Counted from the stretch's first letter, positions 48,728-58,320 are shown. The stretch: 64,000 nt of DNA from Qipengyuania oceanensis (GCF_009827535.1 NZ_WTYN01000001.1:372001-436000), one strand, 5' to 3'. The notes: generated from the letters alone by a model not told the origin. Made by a program: numbers and translations.

Positions 48728-50016
48728 TCCGCAGCCTCCGCAAACTTGGCGTTGTGCTCGTGAATGCGACGCTCGAGCTCGGGGCGGAAATGCCGGATCA
48801 GGCCCTGGATCGGCCAGGCCGCCGCGTCGCCTAGAGCGCAGATGGTGTGGCCTTCGACCTGCTTGGTCACCTGCTGCAGCATGTCGATTTCCTCGATCGC
48901 GGCGTCGCCGGTGCGCAGGCGTTCCATCATGCGCCACATCCAGCCCGTGCCTTCGCGGCAGGGGGTGCACTGGCCGCAGCTCTCGTGCTTGTAGAAGTAG
49001 CTGAGGCGGCTGATCGCCCGGACGATGTCGGTCGACTTGTCCATCACGATGACGCCTGCCGTGCCGAGGCCTGAGCCCAGTTCCTTGAGCCCGTCGAAAT
49101 CCATCGGCGCGTCCCAGATCTGCTCTGCCGGAACCAGCGGGACCGACGAGCCGCCAGGGATCACGGCCAGCAGATTGTCCTTGCCGCCGCGAATACCGCC
49201 GCAATGCTTCTCGATCAGTTCGCTGAACGGGATCGAAAGCGCTTCCTCGACCACGCAGGGCTTGTTCACATGGCCGCTGATCTGGAAGAGCTTGGTGCCC
49301 TTGTTGTTTTCGCGGCCGAAGCTTGCAAACCAGCTCGCGCCGCGCCGCAGGATTGTCGGGACGACGGCGATCGACTCAACGTTGTTCACCGTGGTCGGGC
49401 AGCCATAGAGGCCTGCCCCTGCCGGGAATGGCGGCTTGAGGCGCGGCTGGCCCTTCTTGCCTTCCAGGCTCTCGATCATCGCGGTCTCTTCGCCGCATAT
49501 GTAGGCGCCCGCGCCGCGGTGCATGAACACGTCGTAGTCGTAGCCCGACCCGCTAGCGTTCTTGCCGATCAGCCCGGCATCGTATGCTTCGTCGATCGCG
49601 GCCTGCAGCGTCTCCGCCTCGCGGATGTATTCGCCGCGAATGTAGATGTAGGCCGCCCTCGCCCGCATCGCGAAGCCGGCGACCAGCGCGCCTTCGATCA
49701 GCTTGTGCGGATCGTGGCGAATGATCTCGCGGTCCTTGCACGAACCGGGTTCGGATTCGTCGGCGTTGATGACGAGGAAGCTCGGGCGCCCGTCCTTCGA
49801 TTCCTTCGGCATGAACGACCATTTTAGGCCGGTCGGAAAGCCTGCGCCACCACGGCCGCGCAGGCCCGAGGCCTTTACTTCCTCGATGATCGAATCCTGC
49901 CCGCGCTGGATCAGCGCCTTTGTATCGTCCCAATCGCCGCGCGCCTGCGCCGCCTTCAGCCCCCAGTCCTGGAAGCCGTAGACATTGGTGAAGATGCGGT
50001 CCTTGTCAGCGAGCAT
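48724..50016 (-). CDS. nuoF: NADH-quinone oxidoreductase subunit F
   Basis: The 430-residue subunit binds NADH, FMN and cluster N3. Visible motifs are [17 protein letters not shown] (NADH), the FMN region [28 protein letters not shown] and the cluster ligands [16 protein letters not shown] with the later Cys in [11 protein letters not shown]. The start [14 protein letters not shown] at 50016 is preferred over a longer frame. It overlaps the preceding small gene by 11 bases. Confidence 0.97.
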   Translation of the reverse strand: MLADKDRIFTNVYGFQDWGLKAAQARGDWDDTKALIQRGQDSIIEEVKASGLRGRGGAGFPTGLKWSFMPKESKDGRPSFLVINADESEPGSCKDREIIRHDPHKLIEGALVAGFAMRARAAYIYIRGEYIREAETLQAAIDEAYDAGLIGKNASGSGYDYDVFMHRGAGAYICGEETAMIESLEGKKGQPRLKPPFPAGAGLYGCPTTVNNVESIAVVPTILRRGASWFASFGRENNKGTKLFQISGHVNKPCVVEEALSIPFSELIEKHCGGIRGGKDNLLAVIPGGSSVPLVPAEQIWDAPMDFDGLKELGSGLGTAGVIVMDKSTDIVRAISRLSYFYKHESCGQCTPCREGTGWMWRMMERLRTGDAAIEEIDMLQQVTKQVEGHTICALGDAAAWPIQGLIRHFRPELERRIHEHNAKFAEAAE

Positions 50017-50182
50017 TGTTGCCTCGGTTCTTGCCTGCAACACGCGGGAGTACGAGCGCGATGACGCCCACGACTATTGCGACGATGCCGGCATTGTCGC
50101 CCTGCACGAAGACGACGTACGCGCCGAGCAGAATAGCGATTACACCAAGCAGCATTGCGACTGTCGCCAAGGTCTTGCTCAT
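50006..50182 (-). CDS. Small two-helix membrane protein in the nuo operon
   Basis: The 58-residue protein begins [20 protein letters not shown] and has two predicted membrane helices (about 5-25 and 30-48) and a basic tail ([12 protein letters not shown]). Its ATG overlaps the stop of the 47-residue gene (ATGA) and its stop overlaps nuoF by 11 bases. This tight coupling on both sides is the main support that it is real. No known family was recognised. Confidence 0.6.
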   Translation of the reverse strand: MSKTLATVAMLLGVIAILLGAYVVFVQGDNAGIVAIVVGVIALVLPRVAGKNRGNNAR

Positions 50183-50322
50183 GCCGCAAACCCTCCGGTC
50201 GAAAGGAACCACACGGTCGCGACGATCACAATGGCGATGGCTGCAAACTTGATCAGGCCCGACAGGACCTTCCACGCGATGAAGGCGATCGCCAGCGCGA
50301 TGAGGATGGAGACGATGCTCAT
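50179..50322 (-). CDS. Very small membrane protein in the nuo operon (47 residues)
   Basis: This short gene starts MSIVSILIALAIAFIAWKVL and is almost wholly hydrophobic, with one or two membrane helices and the end [10 protein letters not shown]. Its ATG overlaps the nuoE stop (ATGA) and its TGA overlaps the next small ATG (ATGA). Perfect four-base overlaps at both ends make chance unlikely. No family recognised; an accessory or assembly peptide of complex I is possible. Confidence 0.6.
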   Translation of the reverse strand: MSIVSILIALAIAFIAWKVLSGLIKFAAIAIVIVATVWFLSTGGFAA

Positions 50323-50990
50323 GCCCATTCACTCCGGTAATCGTGGTTTTCGGTGACCATTTCCTTGAGCGTCGTCGGACCGCCTTCGGGCTCGCTGGTG
50401 CGCTTGCCCTCGATCTGCGTGCCGGTCTTCGGTTGCTCGCCGGCGGCCAGTTCGTCGAGAATTTTGTCGAGGCGCTCGGGCGTGAGGTCTTCGTAGTTGT
50501 CGTCGTTGATCTGGACCATCGGTGCGGTGGCGCAATTGCCCATGCACTCGACCTCGGTCAGCGTCCACAAACCGTCGTCGGAGACATGGCCCTTCTTCAT
50601 ACCGCGCGCCTTGCAGGTTTCGAACAATTCGTCGGAACCGCGCAGCATGCAGGGCGTCGTGCCGCAGACCTGCACGTGGTACTTACCCACCGGCACCATG
50701 TTGTACATGAAGTAGAAAGTCGCAACCTCGAGCACGCGGATGACCGGCATGTCGAGATAGTCGGCGACGTATTCGATCACCGGCAGCGGCAGCCAGCCCT
50801 GCGTGTTCGTTTCCTCGCCGACCTGGCGCTGGGCAAGGTCGAGCAGTGGCATCACCGCAGAACGCTGGCGCCCTTCGGGATAGCGCGCAATCGCCTTGTC
50901 CGCCTTGGCCTTGTAGGCCTCGGTGAATGCGAAATTGCCCCAGCGCTCGCGCAGCTCGGGAGTGTCGGGTGCGGGGGAACGGTCAGCCAT
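50319..50990 (-). CDS. nuoE: NADH-quinone oxidoreductase subunit E
   Basis: The 223-residue thioredoxin-like subunit holds the [2Fe-2S] cluster N1a through Cys in QVCGTTPCMLRGS and ECMGNCATAPMVQIND. The N-terminal helical part (ERWGNFAFTEAYKAKADKAI, LLDLAQRQVGEETNTQGWLP) is typical. The last 45 residues, including GGPTTLKEMVTENHDY, extend past the E. coli end, as in other alphaproteobacteria. Confidence 0.96.
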   Translation of the reverse strand: MADRSPAPDTPELRERWGNFAFTEAYKAKADKAIARYPEGRQRSAVMPLLDLAQRQVGEETNTQGWLPLPVIEYVADYLDMPVIRVLEVATFYFMYNMVPVGKYHVQVCGTTPCMLRGSDELFETCKARGMKKGHVSDDGLWTLTEVECMGNCATAPMVQINDDNYEDLTPERLDKILDELAAGEQPKTGTQIEGKRTSEPEGGPTTLKEMVTENHDYRSEWA

Positions 50991-51210
50991 GGCGGTGGAT
51001 CTCGTTGCGACGTTTGAAGCGCGCGGTGTAAATGGTCAGCACAATCAAGCTCAACATGATGAGCACAAACGCACAGAAAACAGCAGAGTAGAGAGCAGGA
51101 AACGCAGCTTCCTCAATGAGGAAAAGTGCACCGGCGGAGGCAGCCGCTAGCAAGCCAATTGCACGCCCAAGGGTCACGAGTTTCTCGTATTTCTCAAGCG
51201 CAACACTCAC
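50983..51210 (-). CDS. Small membrane protein between nuoD and nuoE
   Basis: The 75-residue protein starts with a GTG overlapping the nuoD stop (GTGA) and ends inside nuoE (8-base overlap). It has two membrane helices (about 17-34 and 40-61) and a basic C-terminus ([13 protein letters not shown]). I do not recognise it. The base composition is slightly less GC-rich than its neighbours, with codons unlike theirs, which may mean a later arrival or a loosely constrained sequence. Confidence 0.65.
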   Translation of the reverse strand: MSVALEKYEKLVTLGRAIGLLAAASAGALFLIEEAAFPALYSAVFCAFVLIMLSLIVLTIYTARFKRRNEIHRHG

Positions 51211-52421
51211 CGGTCACACTCCCCGAACACCACGTCGATCGCGCCGAGAATGGCGGTTGCGTCGGGCAGCATGTGGCCCTTGCTCATGAAGTCCATCGCC
51301 TGCAGGTGGCTGAAGGCGGTCGGGCGGATCTTGCAGCGGTACGGCTTGTTCGAGCCGTCGCTGACGAGGTAGACGCCGAATTCGCCCTTGGGGCTTTCGG
51401 TGGCGACATAGACTTCGCCCGCAGGCACGTGGAAGCCCTCGGTGTAGAGCTTGAAGTGGTGGATCAGCGCTTCCATCGACTGCTTCATCTCGCCGCGCTT
51501 GGGCGGGGAAACCTTGCGGTCGTCGCTCGCGATCGGGCCTTCCGGCATTTCGGCGAGACACTGCTTGATGATGCGCGCCGACTGGTAGACTTCCTGCACG
51601 CGGACCATGAAACGGTCGTAGCAGTCCGAGTTCGTGCCGACGGGAATGTCGAATTCCATCCGGTCGTAAACGTCGTAGGGCTGCGACTTGCGCAGATCCC
51701 AGGGAATGCCGGCAGCGCGGATCATCGGACCCGAGAAGCCCCAGGCGATCGCGTCGTCCTTGCCCACCACAGCGATATCGACGTTGCGCTGCTTGAAGAT
51801 GCGGTTGTCGGTGACAAGGCTCATCGCATCGCCGAACAGTTCCGGCAGGCGGCCATCGATCCAGTCTCCGATGTCGGTCAGCACCTTGAGCGGCACATCC
51901 TGGTGGACCCCGCCCGGACGGAACCAGGCCGAATGCATCCGCGCACCCGAAATCCGCTCGAAGAAATTCATGCAGTCTTCGCGCAGTTCGAACACCCACA
52001 GGTTGGGCGTCATCGCACCGACATCCATCACATGCGCGCCGATGTTGAGCATGTGATTGGAAATGCGGGTCAATTCGGCGAACAGCACGCGCAGGTACTG
52101 CGCGCGGATCGGTACTTCGACGTTGAGCAGCTTCTCGATCGCGAGGACGTAGCTGTGCTCCATGCAGAGCGGGCTGCAGTAATCGAGCCGGTCGAAGTAC
52201 GGAAGCGCCTGCAGGTAGGTCTTGTTCTCGATCAGTTTCTCGGTGCCGCGGTGGAGCAGACCGATGTGCGGATCGATGCGTTCGATAATCTCGCCGTCGA
52301 GCTCCATGACCATGCGGAGCACGCCGTGCGCAGCAGGGTGCTGGGGCCCGAAATTGATCGTGTAGTTGGAAATGACCTCGTCGCCGGTGGTCGGCGACTG
52401 TTCGGCTACGAGACCGTTCAT
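51207..52421 (-). CDS. nuoD: NADH-quinone oxidoreductase subunit D
   Basis: The 404-residue 49-kDa-type subunit forms the quinone site with NuoB. Landmarks are [18 protein letters not shown] (quinone-binding His), [35 protein letters not shown] and the C-terminal [27 protein letters not shown]. It is separate from NuoC. It overlaps nuoC and the 75-residue gene by four bases each. Confidence 0.98.
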   Translation of the reverse strand: MNGLVAEQSPTTGDEVISNYTINFGPQHPAAHGVLRMVMELDGEIIERIDPHIGLLHRGTEKLIENKTYLQALPYFDRLDYCSPLCMEHSYVLAIEKLLNVEVPIRAQYLRVLFAELTRISNHMLNIGAHVMDVGAMTPNLWVFELREDCMNFFERISGARMHSAWFRPGGVHQDVPLKVLTDIGDWIDGRLPELFGDAMSLVTDNRIFKQRNVDIAVVGKDDAIAWGFSGPMIRAAGIPWDLRKSQPYDVYDRMEFDIPVGTNSDCYDRFMVRVQEVYQSARIIKQCLAEMPEGPIASDDRKVSPPKRGEMKQSMEALIHHFKLYTEGFHVPAGEVYVATESPKGEFGVYLVSDGSNKPYRCKIRPTAFSHLQAMDFMSKGHMLPDATAILGAIDVVFGECDR

Positions 52422-53299
52422 GCCTTGTCCTCCGCGCCATCGCCCGCTGCGTCCGCGTCCTCGTCGACCTCGGTCGCAGCCTTGGTGTCGGTGGTCTTGC
52501 CTTCGCGTTCCTTGCGGTCAGGCCGATCCTCTGTCGGATCGGGCGCTTCGCTCTCGACGTTGGAATCCTCTTCCGCCGGAGCACCGGCACTGACCTTCTC
52601 TTCCGCTTTCGCGTCGGTTTTCGCGCCGGCACCGGTCTGCGCCGGGCTCTCGGTCGTCTTGGGCTCGTCGACCGGAGGCGTATCCGCCTTTTCGTCGCCG
52701 GGCAGGACGTAGTCGGCCCCTTCCCACGGGCTCATGAAGTCGAACTGGCGTAGGTCCTGCGCGAGTTCGACCGGCTCATACACCACGCGCTTTTCCTCTT
52801 CGGAATAGCGCAACTCGGTATAGCCCGTGAGCGGGAAGTCCTTGCGGAAGGGATGCCCTTCGAAACCGTAGTCGGTCAGGATGCGGCGCAAGTCGGTGTT
52901 GCCGTCGAACAGCACGCCGTAGAGATCGAAAACCTCGCGCTCGAGCCAGCCCGCATTGGGCCACAGCCCGGTGACCGTCGGCACCGGCGTACTTTCGCTC
53001 GCCGTCACCTTCACCATCACGCGGTGGTTCTTCGTCAGGCTCAGGAGCATGTAGACGACTTCAAACCGCTCGGGGCGACCGGGATAATCGACCCCGGCAA
53101 TTTCCATCAGCTGCTGGTAGCCATGCTCGTCGCGCAGCGTGCGCAGCACCGGCTCGATGGCCTCGCGCTTCACGGTGAGCAGGATTTCGCCGTGCTCCTC
53201 GCGCGAGTCCAGCAGGCTCGCGCCGATCGCGGAGCCGAGCGCGTCGCGCACGCCTGCGTTGGAGGCGTATTTCGGAGCGGAATGGAGGACAGTGGCCAT
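52418..53299 (-). CDS. nuoC: NADH-quinone oxidoreductase subunit C with a long acidic tail
   Basis: Residues 1-200 are a normal 30-kDa-type subunit: [60 protein letters not shown] and WEGADYVLP. Residues 201-293 are a low-complexity tail of Glu, Asp, Ala, Thr, Pro and Lys (for example [19 protein letters not shown], ending [10 protein letters not shown]), absent from standard NuoC proteins of about 200 residues. The tail must be disordered. Long acidic NuoC tails do occur in some sphingomonads; their role is unknown. Confidence 0.95.
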   Translation of the reverse strand: MATVLHSAPKYASNAGVRDALGSAIGASLLDSREEHGEILLTVKREAIEPVLRTLRDEHGYQQLMEIAGVDYPGRPERFEVVYMLLSLTKNHRVMVKVTASESTPVPTVTGLWPNAGWLEREVFDLYGVLFDGNTDLRRILTDYGFEGHPFRKDFPLTGYTELRYSEEEKRVVYEPVELAQDLRQFDFMSPWEGADYVLPGDEKADTPPVDEPKTTESPAQTGAGAKTDAKAEEKVSAGAPAEEDSNVESEAPDPTEDRPDRKEREGKTTDTKAATEVDEDADAAGDGAEDKA

Positions 53300-53311
53300 G
53301 TCAGCGCACCC

Positions 53312-53890
53312 TTACCGTTCGACCGTGCCGACGCGGCGAATCTTGCGCTGCAACTGCATCACGCCATAGAGCAACGCTTCGGCAGTCGGCGGGCAGCCTG
53401 GCACGTAGATATCGACCGGGACGATGCGATCGCAGCCGCGCACGACGCTGTAGCTGTAATGGTAATAGCCGCCACCATTGGCGCAGCTGCCCATCGAGAT
53501 GACGTACTTGGGGTTCGACATCTGGTCATAGACCTTACGCAGCGCGGGTGCCATCTTGTTGCACAGCGTCCCGGCGACGATCATCACGTCGGACTGGCGC
53601 GGGCTGGCGCGCGGGGCGACCCCGAACCGCTCCATGTCGTAGCGCGGCATGTTGACGTGAATCATCTCGACCGCGCAGCAGGCGAGACCGAAGGTCATCC
53701 ACCAGAGCGAGCCGGTGCGGGCCCACTGGAACAGGTCTTCGGTCGAGGTGACGAGGAAACCCTTGTCGTTGACCTCGGTCTGGAGCGCGTTGAAATATTC
53801 GGCGTCCGGCTGCCGCGTCTCGCCCGGCTGGGCCGTCGGCTGCACCAGCGCATCGCGCCCGTGCGGTGTGGTCGTCATCTGCTGGGTCAT
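53312..53890 (-). CDS. nuoB: NADH-quinone oxidoreductase subunit B
   Basis: The 192-residue subunit carries cluster N2, the last iron-sulfur centre before quinone. Its ligands lie in [10 protein letters not shown] (adjacent Cys), [12 protein letters not shown] and [15 protein letters not shown]. The ATG at 53890 follows nuoA by 4 bp; an ATG four codons further in (53878) is also possible. Confidence 0.96.
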   Translation of the reverse strand: MTQQMTTTPHGRDALVQPTAQPGETRQPDAEYFNALQTEVNDKGFLVTSTEDLFQWARTGSLWWMTFGLACCAVEMIHVNMPRYDMERFGVAPRASPRQSDVMIVAGTLCNKMAPALRKVYDQMSNPKYVISMGSCANGGGYYHYSYSVVRGCDRIVPVDIYVPGCPPTAEALLYGVMQLQRKIRRVGTVER

Positions 53891-53894
53891 GCGG

Positions 53895-54269
53895 TCACTC
53901 CCACTCCAGCGCGCCGACCTTCCACGCATAAGCGAGGCCGATCGCCAGTTCACCGAGGAACACCATCATCGTGATCCAGCCCGGCCAGCCCGTCAGGTCG
54001 AGACTGACTGCCCAAGGGAAGAGAAACGCTGCCTCGAGGTCGAAAATGATGAACAGGATCGCGACGAGATAGAAGCGCACGTCGAACTGGCTGCGCGGAT
54101 CCTCGAAGGCGGGAAATCCGCATTCGTATTCGCTGTACTTCTCGGCCGTCGGCTCGTGCGTTCCGGTCAGGCGTGCGACACCCATCGGCAGGAACACGAA
54201 GAGCGCGGAAAGAGCCACGGCGACGCCGAGGAATATCAGGATCGGCAGGTATTCAAGAAGATCGACCAA
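53895..54269 (-). CDS. nuoA: NADH-quinone oxidoreductase subunit A
   Basis: The 124-residue subunit has three membrane helices. The loop [35 protein letters not shown] includes the conserved Cys and acidic residues that line the quinone cavity. It is the first gene of a 19-kb run that ends with the DUF1467 gene at 35071. Confidence 0.97.
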   Translation of the reverse strand: MVDLLEYLPILIFLGVAVALSALFVFLPMGVARLTGTHEPTAEKYSEYECGFPAFEDPRSQFDVRFYLVAILFIIFDLEAAFLFPWAVSLDLTGWPGWITMMVFLGELAIGLAYAWKVGALEWE

Positions 54270-54352
54270 GGGTCTGACTCGTCCGGCTGCGGGGTTGTGC
54301 GCGCCCTAGTATCCCGTACCCGCAGGCGCAAGGGGTGCCACGTGCAAATCCC

Positions 54353-54366
54353 GCAATTCCAATTGC
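54353..54366. repeat. Short inverted repeat upstream of the nuo operon
   Basis: GCAATT and AATTGC flank two bases, a perfect 6-bp palindrome about 85 bp before the nuoA ATG. The 159-bp gap (54270-54428) is otherwise without a gene and must hold the nuo promoter. It may be an operator, or chance. Confidence 0.3.
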
Positions 54367-54379
54367 AAGCGGCAGGACA

Positions 54380-54416
54380 GGCGGGCGCTCGCCAAAGGCC
54401 GACAGAGCGCCCCGCC
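54380..54416 (-). terminator. Probable terminator after the aldehyde dehydrogenase gene
   Basis: On the minus strand, 13 bp after the dehydrogenase stop, GGCGGGGCGCTC (54416-54405) pairs with GAGCGCCCGCC (54390-54380), with one bulged G. No U-run follows. It separates the dehydrogenase from the nuo operon downstream. Confidence 0.45.
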
Positions 54417-54428
54417 CCGTCATCGGCG

Positions 54429-55859
54429 TTACTTCAGCATTCCGCGCACCGCCTTGTCGGTCTTCTCGCCATAGGGCGGCTTGAAGCCTGCCAGACCGGC
54501 GACGTCGATCTTAGGCTGGGTGTAGACGCTGCGACCGTGGCTGAACTCGCGGAACCCCTCGATACCGTGGTAGCTGCCCATCCCCGACGGACCGACTCCG
54601 CCGAACGGCAGGTCCTCCATCGAGACATGGAACACCACGTCGTTGACCGTCACCCCGCCGGAAATCGTCTTGGTCAGGACATGCTCGCGCTCGTCTTTGT
54701 CCTCGCCGAAGACATAGAGGCCCAGCGGACGATCGCGCTTGTTCACGTAATCGATCGCCTCGTCGATGTTCTTGTAGGTCTTGACCGGCAGGACGGGGCC
54801 GAAGATTTCTTCCTGCATCGCCTGCATGTCGTCGGTGACGTTGCGCAGCACCGTCAGCGGCATCTTGCGGGCATTGGTGTTGGAGAAATCCTCGTTCCCC
54901 GGATTGATCTCGATCACTTCGGCGCCTTTCTCGCGCGCGTCGGCGACCAGGCCCTGAAGCCGGTCAAAATGGCGATCCGTCACGACCGAGGCGTAATCGT
55001 CGTTGTCGAGCAGGCTGGGATACATGTTGCGCACGCCCAGCTCGACCGCCGCGATCGCGCTGTCCTCGCGCTCTTCCGGGACATAGAGATAGTCCGGAGC
55101 GAGGCAGATCTGCCCCGCGTTCATCATCTTGCCCAGCGCGATGCGTTCGCCCGCCTTCTCGTAATCGGCGCTGCGACCGAGGAACACCGGAGACTTGCCA
55201 CCCAATTCCAGTGTCACCGGAACGAGGTTGGCTGCAGCCGCCTCCATCACCTTGCGGCCCGTCGCGGTCGATCCGGTGAAGACCAGGTGATCGAACGGCA
55301 AGGAGGAGAAAGCGTGCGCGACTTCGGGTCCGCCGGTGAACACCGCGACCTCGTCCTGGGTGAAATATCCTTCCACCAGTTCCTTCATCAGCTCGCTGGT
55401 GCGCTCGGTAAACTCGCTCGGCTTGATCATCGCGCGGTTGCCCGCGGCGAGCACCTGCATGAGCGGCCCGAAGGCGAGGTTGACCGGGAAGTTCCATGGG
55501 CTGAGGATGCCGATCACGCCCTTGGGCTCGTAGCGGACTTCGGCCTTCGCGCCGAGCAGGCCCAGCGGGAACTGGACGTGGCGCTTGTCGGGCCTGGCCC
55601 ACTTGTCCAGGTTCTTGAGACAATATTTGCCGAAGCCGATCGTCGAGGCGATGTCGGTGATCATCGACTGGCGCATGGAGCGGCTGCCGAAATCGTCGGC
55701 CATGGCCTTGGACAGCGCCTCGCCATTGTCCTTGAGCAGCTTCATCGCGCGATTGATGCGGTCCTTGCGCAGGTCCATCGGTTCGGGACGGTTGGCCGTG
55801 TGGGCATCGCGCTGCAGCTTGAGCACGCGCTCCATTTCGCTCTTCTGGTCGTCGGCCAT
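54429..55859 (-). CDS. Coniferyl-aldehyde-dehydrogenase-type aldehyde dehydrogenase
   Basis: The 476-residue enzyme oxidises aldehydes with NAD(P)+. Catalytic Cys252 lies in NAGQICLAPDYLYV, the general base Glu218 in VTLELGGKSPVFLG, and Asn123 in SPWNFPVNLAFGPL. The compact form with ICLAPDY, PSLLDNDDYASVV and the C-terminal GGVGPSGMGSYHGIEGFREFSH is that of the CalB/coniferyl aldehyde group, which also includes fatty-aldehyde enzymes. The ATG at 55859 has GGGAG upstream and is preferred to one 11 codons before it. It is divergent from the thiolase gene (152 bp apart). Confidence 0.88.
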   Translation of the reverse strand: MADDQKSEMERVLKLQRDAHTANRPEPMDLRKDRINRAMKLLKDNGEALSKAMADDFGSRSMRQSMITDIASTIGFGKYCLKNLDKWARPDKRHVQFPLGLLGAKAEVRYEPKGVIGILSPWNFPVNLAFGPLMQVLAAGNRAMIKPSEFTERTSELMKELVEGYFTQDEVAVFTGGPEVAHAFSSLPFDHLVFTGSTATGRKVMEAAAANLVPVTLELGGKSPVFLGRSADYEKAGERIALGKMMNAGQICLAPDYLYVPEEREDSAIAAVELGVRNMYPSLLDNDDYASVVTDRHFDRLQGLVADAREKGAEVIEINPGNEDFSNTNARKMPLTVLRNVTDDMQAMQEEIFGPVLPVKTYKNIDEAIDYVNKRDRPLGLYVFGEDKDEREHVLTKTISGGVTVNDVVFHVSMEDLPFGGVGPSGMGSYHGIEGFREFSHGRSVYTQPKIDVAGLAGFKPPYGEKTDKAVRGMLK

Positions 55860-56011
55860 TTTCGGCTCTCCCTCTGGGTTTCGATTTGCCATCGTGTTTG
55901 GGCGAAAGCTCGGCTTGTGACAAGCGCAGAGCTATTCGGTTTGCACTCGCCGCAGTGCAGCATTAGATCGTCGGCTCACCCATACTACTCCCAAGCAGGA
56001 CATCCGCTCCC

Positions 56012-57208
56012 ATGACCCAGTTTGCCGCGAACGATCCCGTCGTCATTCTCTCCTACGCACGCACCCCGATGGGCGGCATGCAGGGCGCGCTGTCCGACGT
56101 GAGCGCGACGGACCTCGGCGCGACGGCGGTCAAGGCTGCGGTGGAGCGTTCGGGCGTGCCGGGCGAGAAGTTCGACCGCGCCTACATGGGCTGCGTCCTT
56201 CCCGCGGGGCTTGGCCAGGCGCCCGCACGCCAGGCGATGGTCAAGGCAGGCTTGCCCAAGTCGGTCCAGGCGACCACCGTGAACAAGGTCTGCGGCAGCG
56301 GCATGCAGACCGTCATCATGGGCGCAGAAGCGCTCGCCAGCGGAACGATCGATTATGTCGTATCGGGCGGCATGGAGAGCATGACCAACGCCCCCTACCT
56401 GCTCAAGAAGCACCGCTCGGGCGCGCGGATCGGCCACGACACGGCCTATGACCACATGTTCCTCGACGGGCTGGAAGACGCCTACGAGGAAGGCCGTGCG
56501 ATGGGCACTTTCGCGCAGGAAACCGCCAACGAATACCAGATGACGCGCGAAGAGATGGACGAGTATTCCATCGAGAGCCTCCGCCGCGCCAATGCCGCCA
56601 TCGAAAGCGGCGCCTTTGCCGACGAGGTCGTGCCGGTGACCTTCTCGACCCGGGGCGGCGACGTGACCGTGGAGCATGACGAGCAGCCCGGACGCGGCAA
56701 GCCGGACAAGATCCCGACGCTGCGCCCGGCTTTCGCCAAGGACGGAACCATCACGGCCGCGACATCGAGCTCGATTTCGGATGGCGCCGCAGCCGTCGTG
56801 CTAACCCGCGAAAGCGTTGCCAAGGAAAACGGCCATCAGCCCGTCGCCAGGATCGTGGCCATGGCTGCCCACGCCCAGGAGCCCGCCAAGTTCACCACCG
56901 CCCCGATCGGGGCGATCGAAAAGGTGCTGAAGCAAGCCGGCTGGAGCGCCGACGAGGTCGACTTGTGGGAAGTCAACGAGGCGTTCGCCTGCGTCGCCAT
57001 GTTCGCGATGCGCGACATCGGCATCCCGCACGACAAGATCAACGTCAACGGCGGCGGCACCGCGCTAGGCCATCCGATTGGCGCCAGCGGCACACGGATC
57101 ATCGTGACGCTGCTGAATGCGCTCAAGCAGCAGGGCAAGACCAAGGGCGTCGCCTCGCTGTGCATCGGCGGTGGCGAGGCGACTGCGGTGGCGGTCGAGC
57201 TGGTCTAG
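56012..57208 (+). CDS. Acetyl-CoA C-acyltransferase (thiolase)
   Basis: The 398-residue thiolase has the acyl-accepting Cys94 in VNKVCGSGMQTV, His354 in GGTALGHPIGASG and the second Cys384 in SLCIGGGEATAV. It forms or cleaves the C-C bond of acetoacetyl- or 3-ketoacyl-CoA. The sequence is closer to the acetoacetyl-CoA (biosynthetic/AtoB) type, but chain-length preference is not readable with certainty. The gene is monocistronic here and shares a control region with the aldehyde dehydrogenase. Confidence 0.92.
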   Translation: MTQFAANDPVVILSYARTPMGGMQGALSDVSATDLGATAVKAAVERSGVPGEKFDRAYMGCVLPAGLGQAPARQAMVKAGLPKSVQATTVNKVCGSGMQTVIMGAEALASGTIDYVVSGGMESMTNAPYLLKKHRSGARIGHDTAYDHMFLDGLEDAYEEGRAMGTFAQETANEYQMTREEMDEYSIESLRRANAAIESGAFADEVVPVTFSTRGGDVTVEHDEQPGRGKPDKIPTLRPAFAKDGTITAATSSSISDGAAAVVLTRESVAKENGHQPVARIVAMAAHAQEPAKFTTAPIGAIEKVLKQAGWSADEVDLWEVNEAFACVAMFAMRDIGIPHDKINVNGGGTALGHPIGASGTRIIVTLLNALKQQGKTKGVASLCIGGGEATAVAVELV

Positions 57209-57295
57209 CCGCTCGCATTCATGATTCGCTCTCGGGCTGCCATCGTGGTATGTCCCCAGTTCTTCGTTCCGGGTCCGAAGGTGGGGAGACACGTA

Positions 57296-57703
57296 ATGAA
57301 GAACTTGATTGCAGCAACATCCGTATTCTTGATCGCGGCCTGTTCGGAGCCGGCAGCAGAAGCGCCGGTCGACGACGAGGTAGTGGTCGAGGAAACCGCA
57401 AGCGCGATGGCAGCCGTCGGCGGTCCCGGTACCTACGAGGTTACTTACGCGGATGGCAGCATCGGCACCGTGACATCGACGGCCGACAACACCTTCACCG
57501 CTACCGTTGGCGACCAGACCGTGAACGGCACGGTTTCCGAAGCCGACGGCAAGGTCTGTTTCGACTTCGAGGCCGAAGACATGGAAACGCGATGCTGGAC
57601 CAACGGCGATGTGGCCGCGGACGGATCGTGGAGCTCGACCGCGGATGACGGCGAAGTCGTCACCGTGCGTCCCGCAGATGCCGCTGCACAACCGGCAGCC
57701 TGA
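57296..57703 (+). CDS. Small lipoprotein, unknown function
   Basis: The 135-residue protein begins MKNLIAATSVFLIAACSEPA, with lipidation expected at Cys16. The mature part has a Glu/Ala-rich linker and then a beta-rich domain: PGTYEVTYADGSIGTVTS, FTATVGDQTVNGTVSEADG, KVCFDFEAEDMETRCWTNG. The two Cys in the last part may form a disulfide. Similar small lipoproteins are common in sphingomonads and uncharacterised. A terminator follows 20 bp after the stop. Confidence 0.75.
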   Translation: MKNLIAATSVFLIAACSEPAAEAPVDDEVVVEETASAMAAVGGPGTYEVTYADGSIGTVTSTADNTFTATVGDQTVNGTVSEADGKVCFDFEAEDMETRCWTNGDVAADGSWSSTADDGEVVTVRPADAAAQPAA

Positions 57704-57723
57704 ACCGACAACTCGATGAGACG

Positions 57724-57750
57724 AAGGCGGCCCCGCTTGGGGTCGCCTTT
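57724..57750 (+). terminator. Rho-independent terminator
   Basis: AAGGCGGCCCC pairs with GGGGTCGCCTT (one G-U) around a GCTT loop, followed by TTTG. It lies 20 bp after the lipoprotein stop and 12 bp from the stop of the convergent SH3-domain gene, so it may serve both. Confidence 0.7.
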
Positions 57751-57761
57751 GTCGCGGTTCG

Positions 57762-58229
57762 TCAGGGGTCGCCGTCGCCCCAGAGACGTTCTGCATCGAC
57801 CCAGCCCTTGTGCCCCGCAACATCGAGCTGGCACCAATTGCCCTCGCACTTGCCGAGACTGCCGACCACGCCGGGCTCGAGATTCCAGAGCATCCTGCCC
57901 GCACCTCCCGGTTCGGAGCGCATCTCTGCCTCGCCCTCGCCGATCACCAGCGCGTGGCGATCGGGCGTCAGCAGACGCGCGACGACCCAGCCTTGCGCGC
58001 CGTCGACATCCTGGACCAGGCGCCACCCTTCGCGCATCCGGATGACCCGGACCGGCAATCCCTGCCGGTGATAGACCCACTCGATCTTGTATTCCGCGCT
58101 CGGCCCAACGCGCATGTTCACTTCCTCGGCACGCATCGCCGCCCAATAGGGTAGCTCGCGATCCTGCGAGGCAGCCGGGGCTGCAACGACGAGGGATGCG
58201 ATCATGGCAAGGAATGTCCGGGTAAGCAT
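57762..58229 (-). CDS. Exported bacterial SH3-domain protein
   Basis: The 155-residue protein has a signal peptide (MLTRTFLAMIASLVVAAPAA) and two SH3b-like modules: ELPYWAAMRAEEVNMRVGPSAEYKIEWVY with GWRLVQDVDGAQGWVVARLL, and EAEMRSEPGGAGRMLWNLEPG with NWCQLDVAGHKGWVDAERLWG. Such proteins sit in the periplasm and are thought to bind cell-wall material; no enzyme domain is attached. The gene is divergent from the 2-hydroxyacid dehydrogenase (91 bp apart). Confidence 0.88.
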   Translation of the reverse strand: MLTRTFLAMIASLVVAAPAASQDRELPYWAAMRAEEVNMRVGPSAEYKIEWVYHRQGLPVRVIRMREGWRLVQDVDGAQGWVVARLLTPDRHALVIGEGEAEMRSEPGGAGRMLWNLEPGVVGSLGKCEGNWCQLDVAGHKGWVDAERLWGDGDP

Positions 58230-58320
58230 CGCTGCCCGATACACGCGCACGAATGCAAATTCATCAATTTCCTGTTGTCGCCCGCTTGACCGGCTCGCCG
58301 CCCTACCCCAATCCCGGCCC

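Noticed and set aside
46093-48834. A 913-codon open frame on the plus strand across nuoG and its neighbours
   Set aside because: It is antisense to nuoG, whose iron-sulfur motifs are unmistakable; the frame has no recognisable domain and biased shadow composition.
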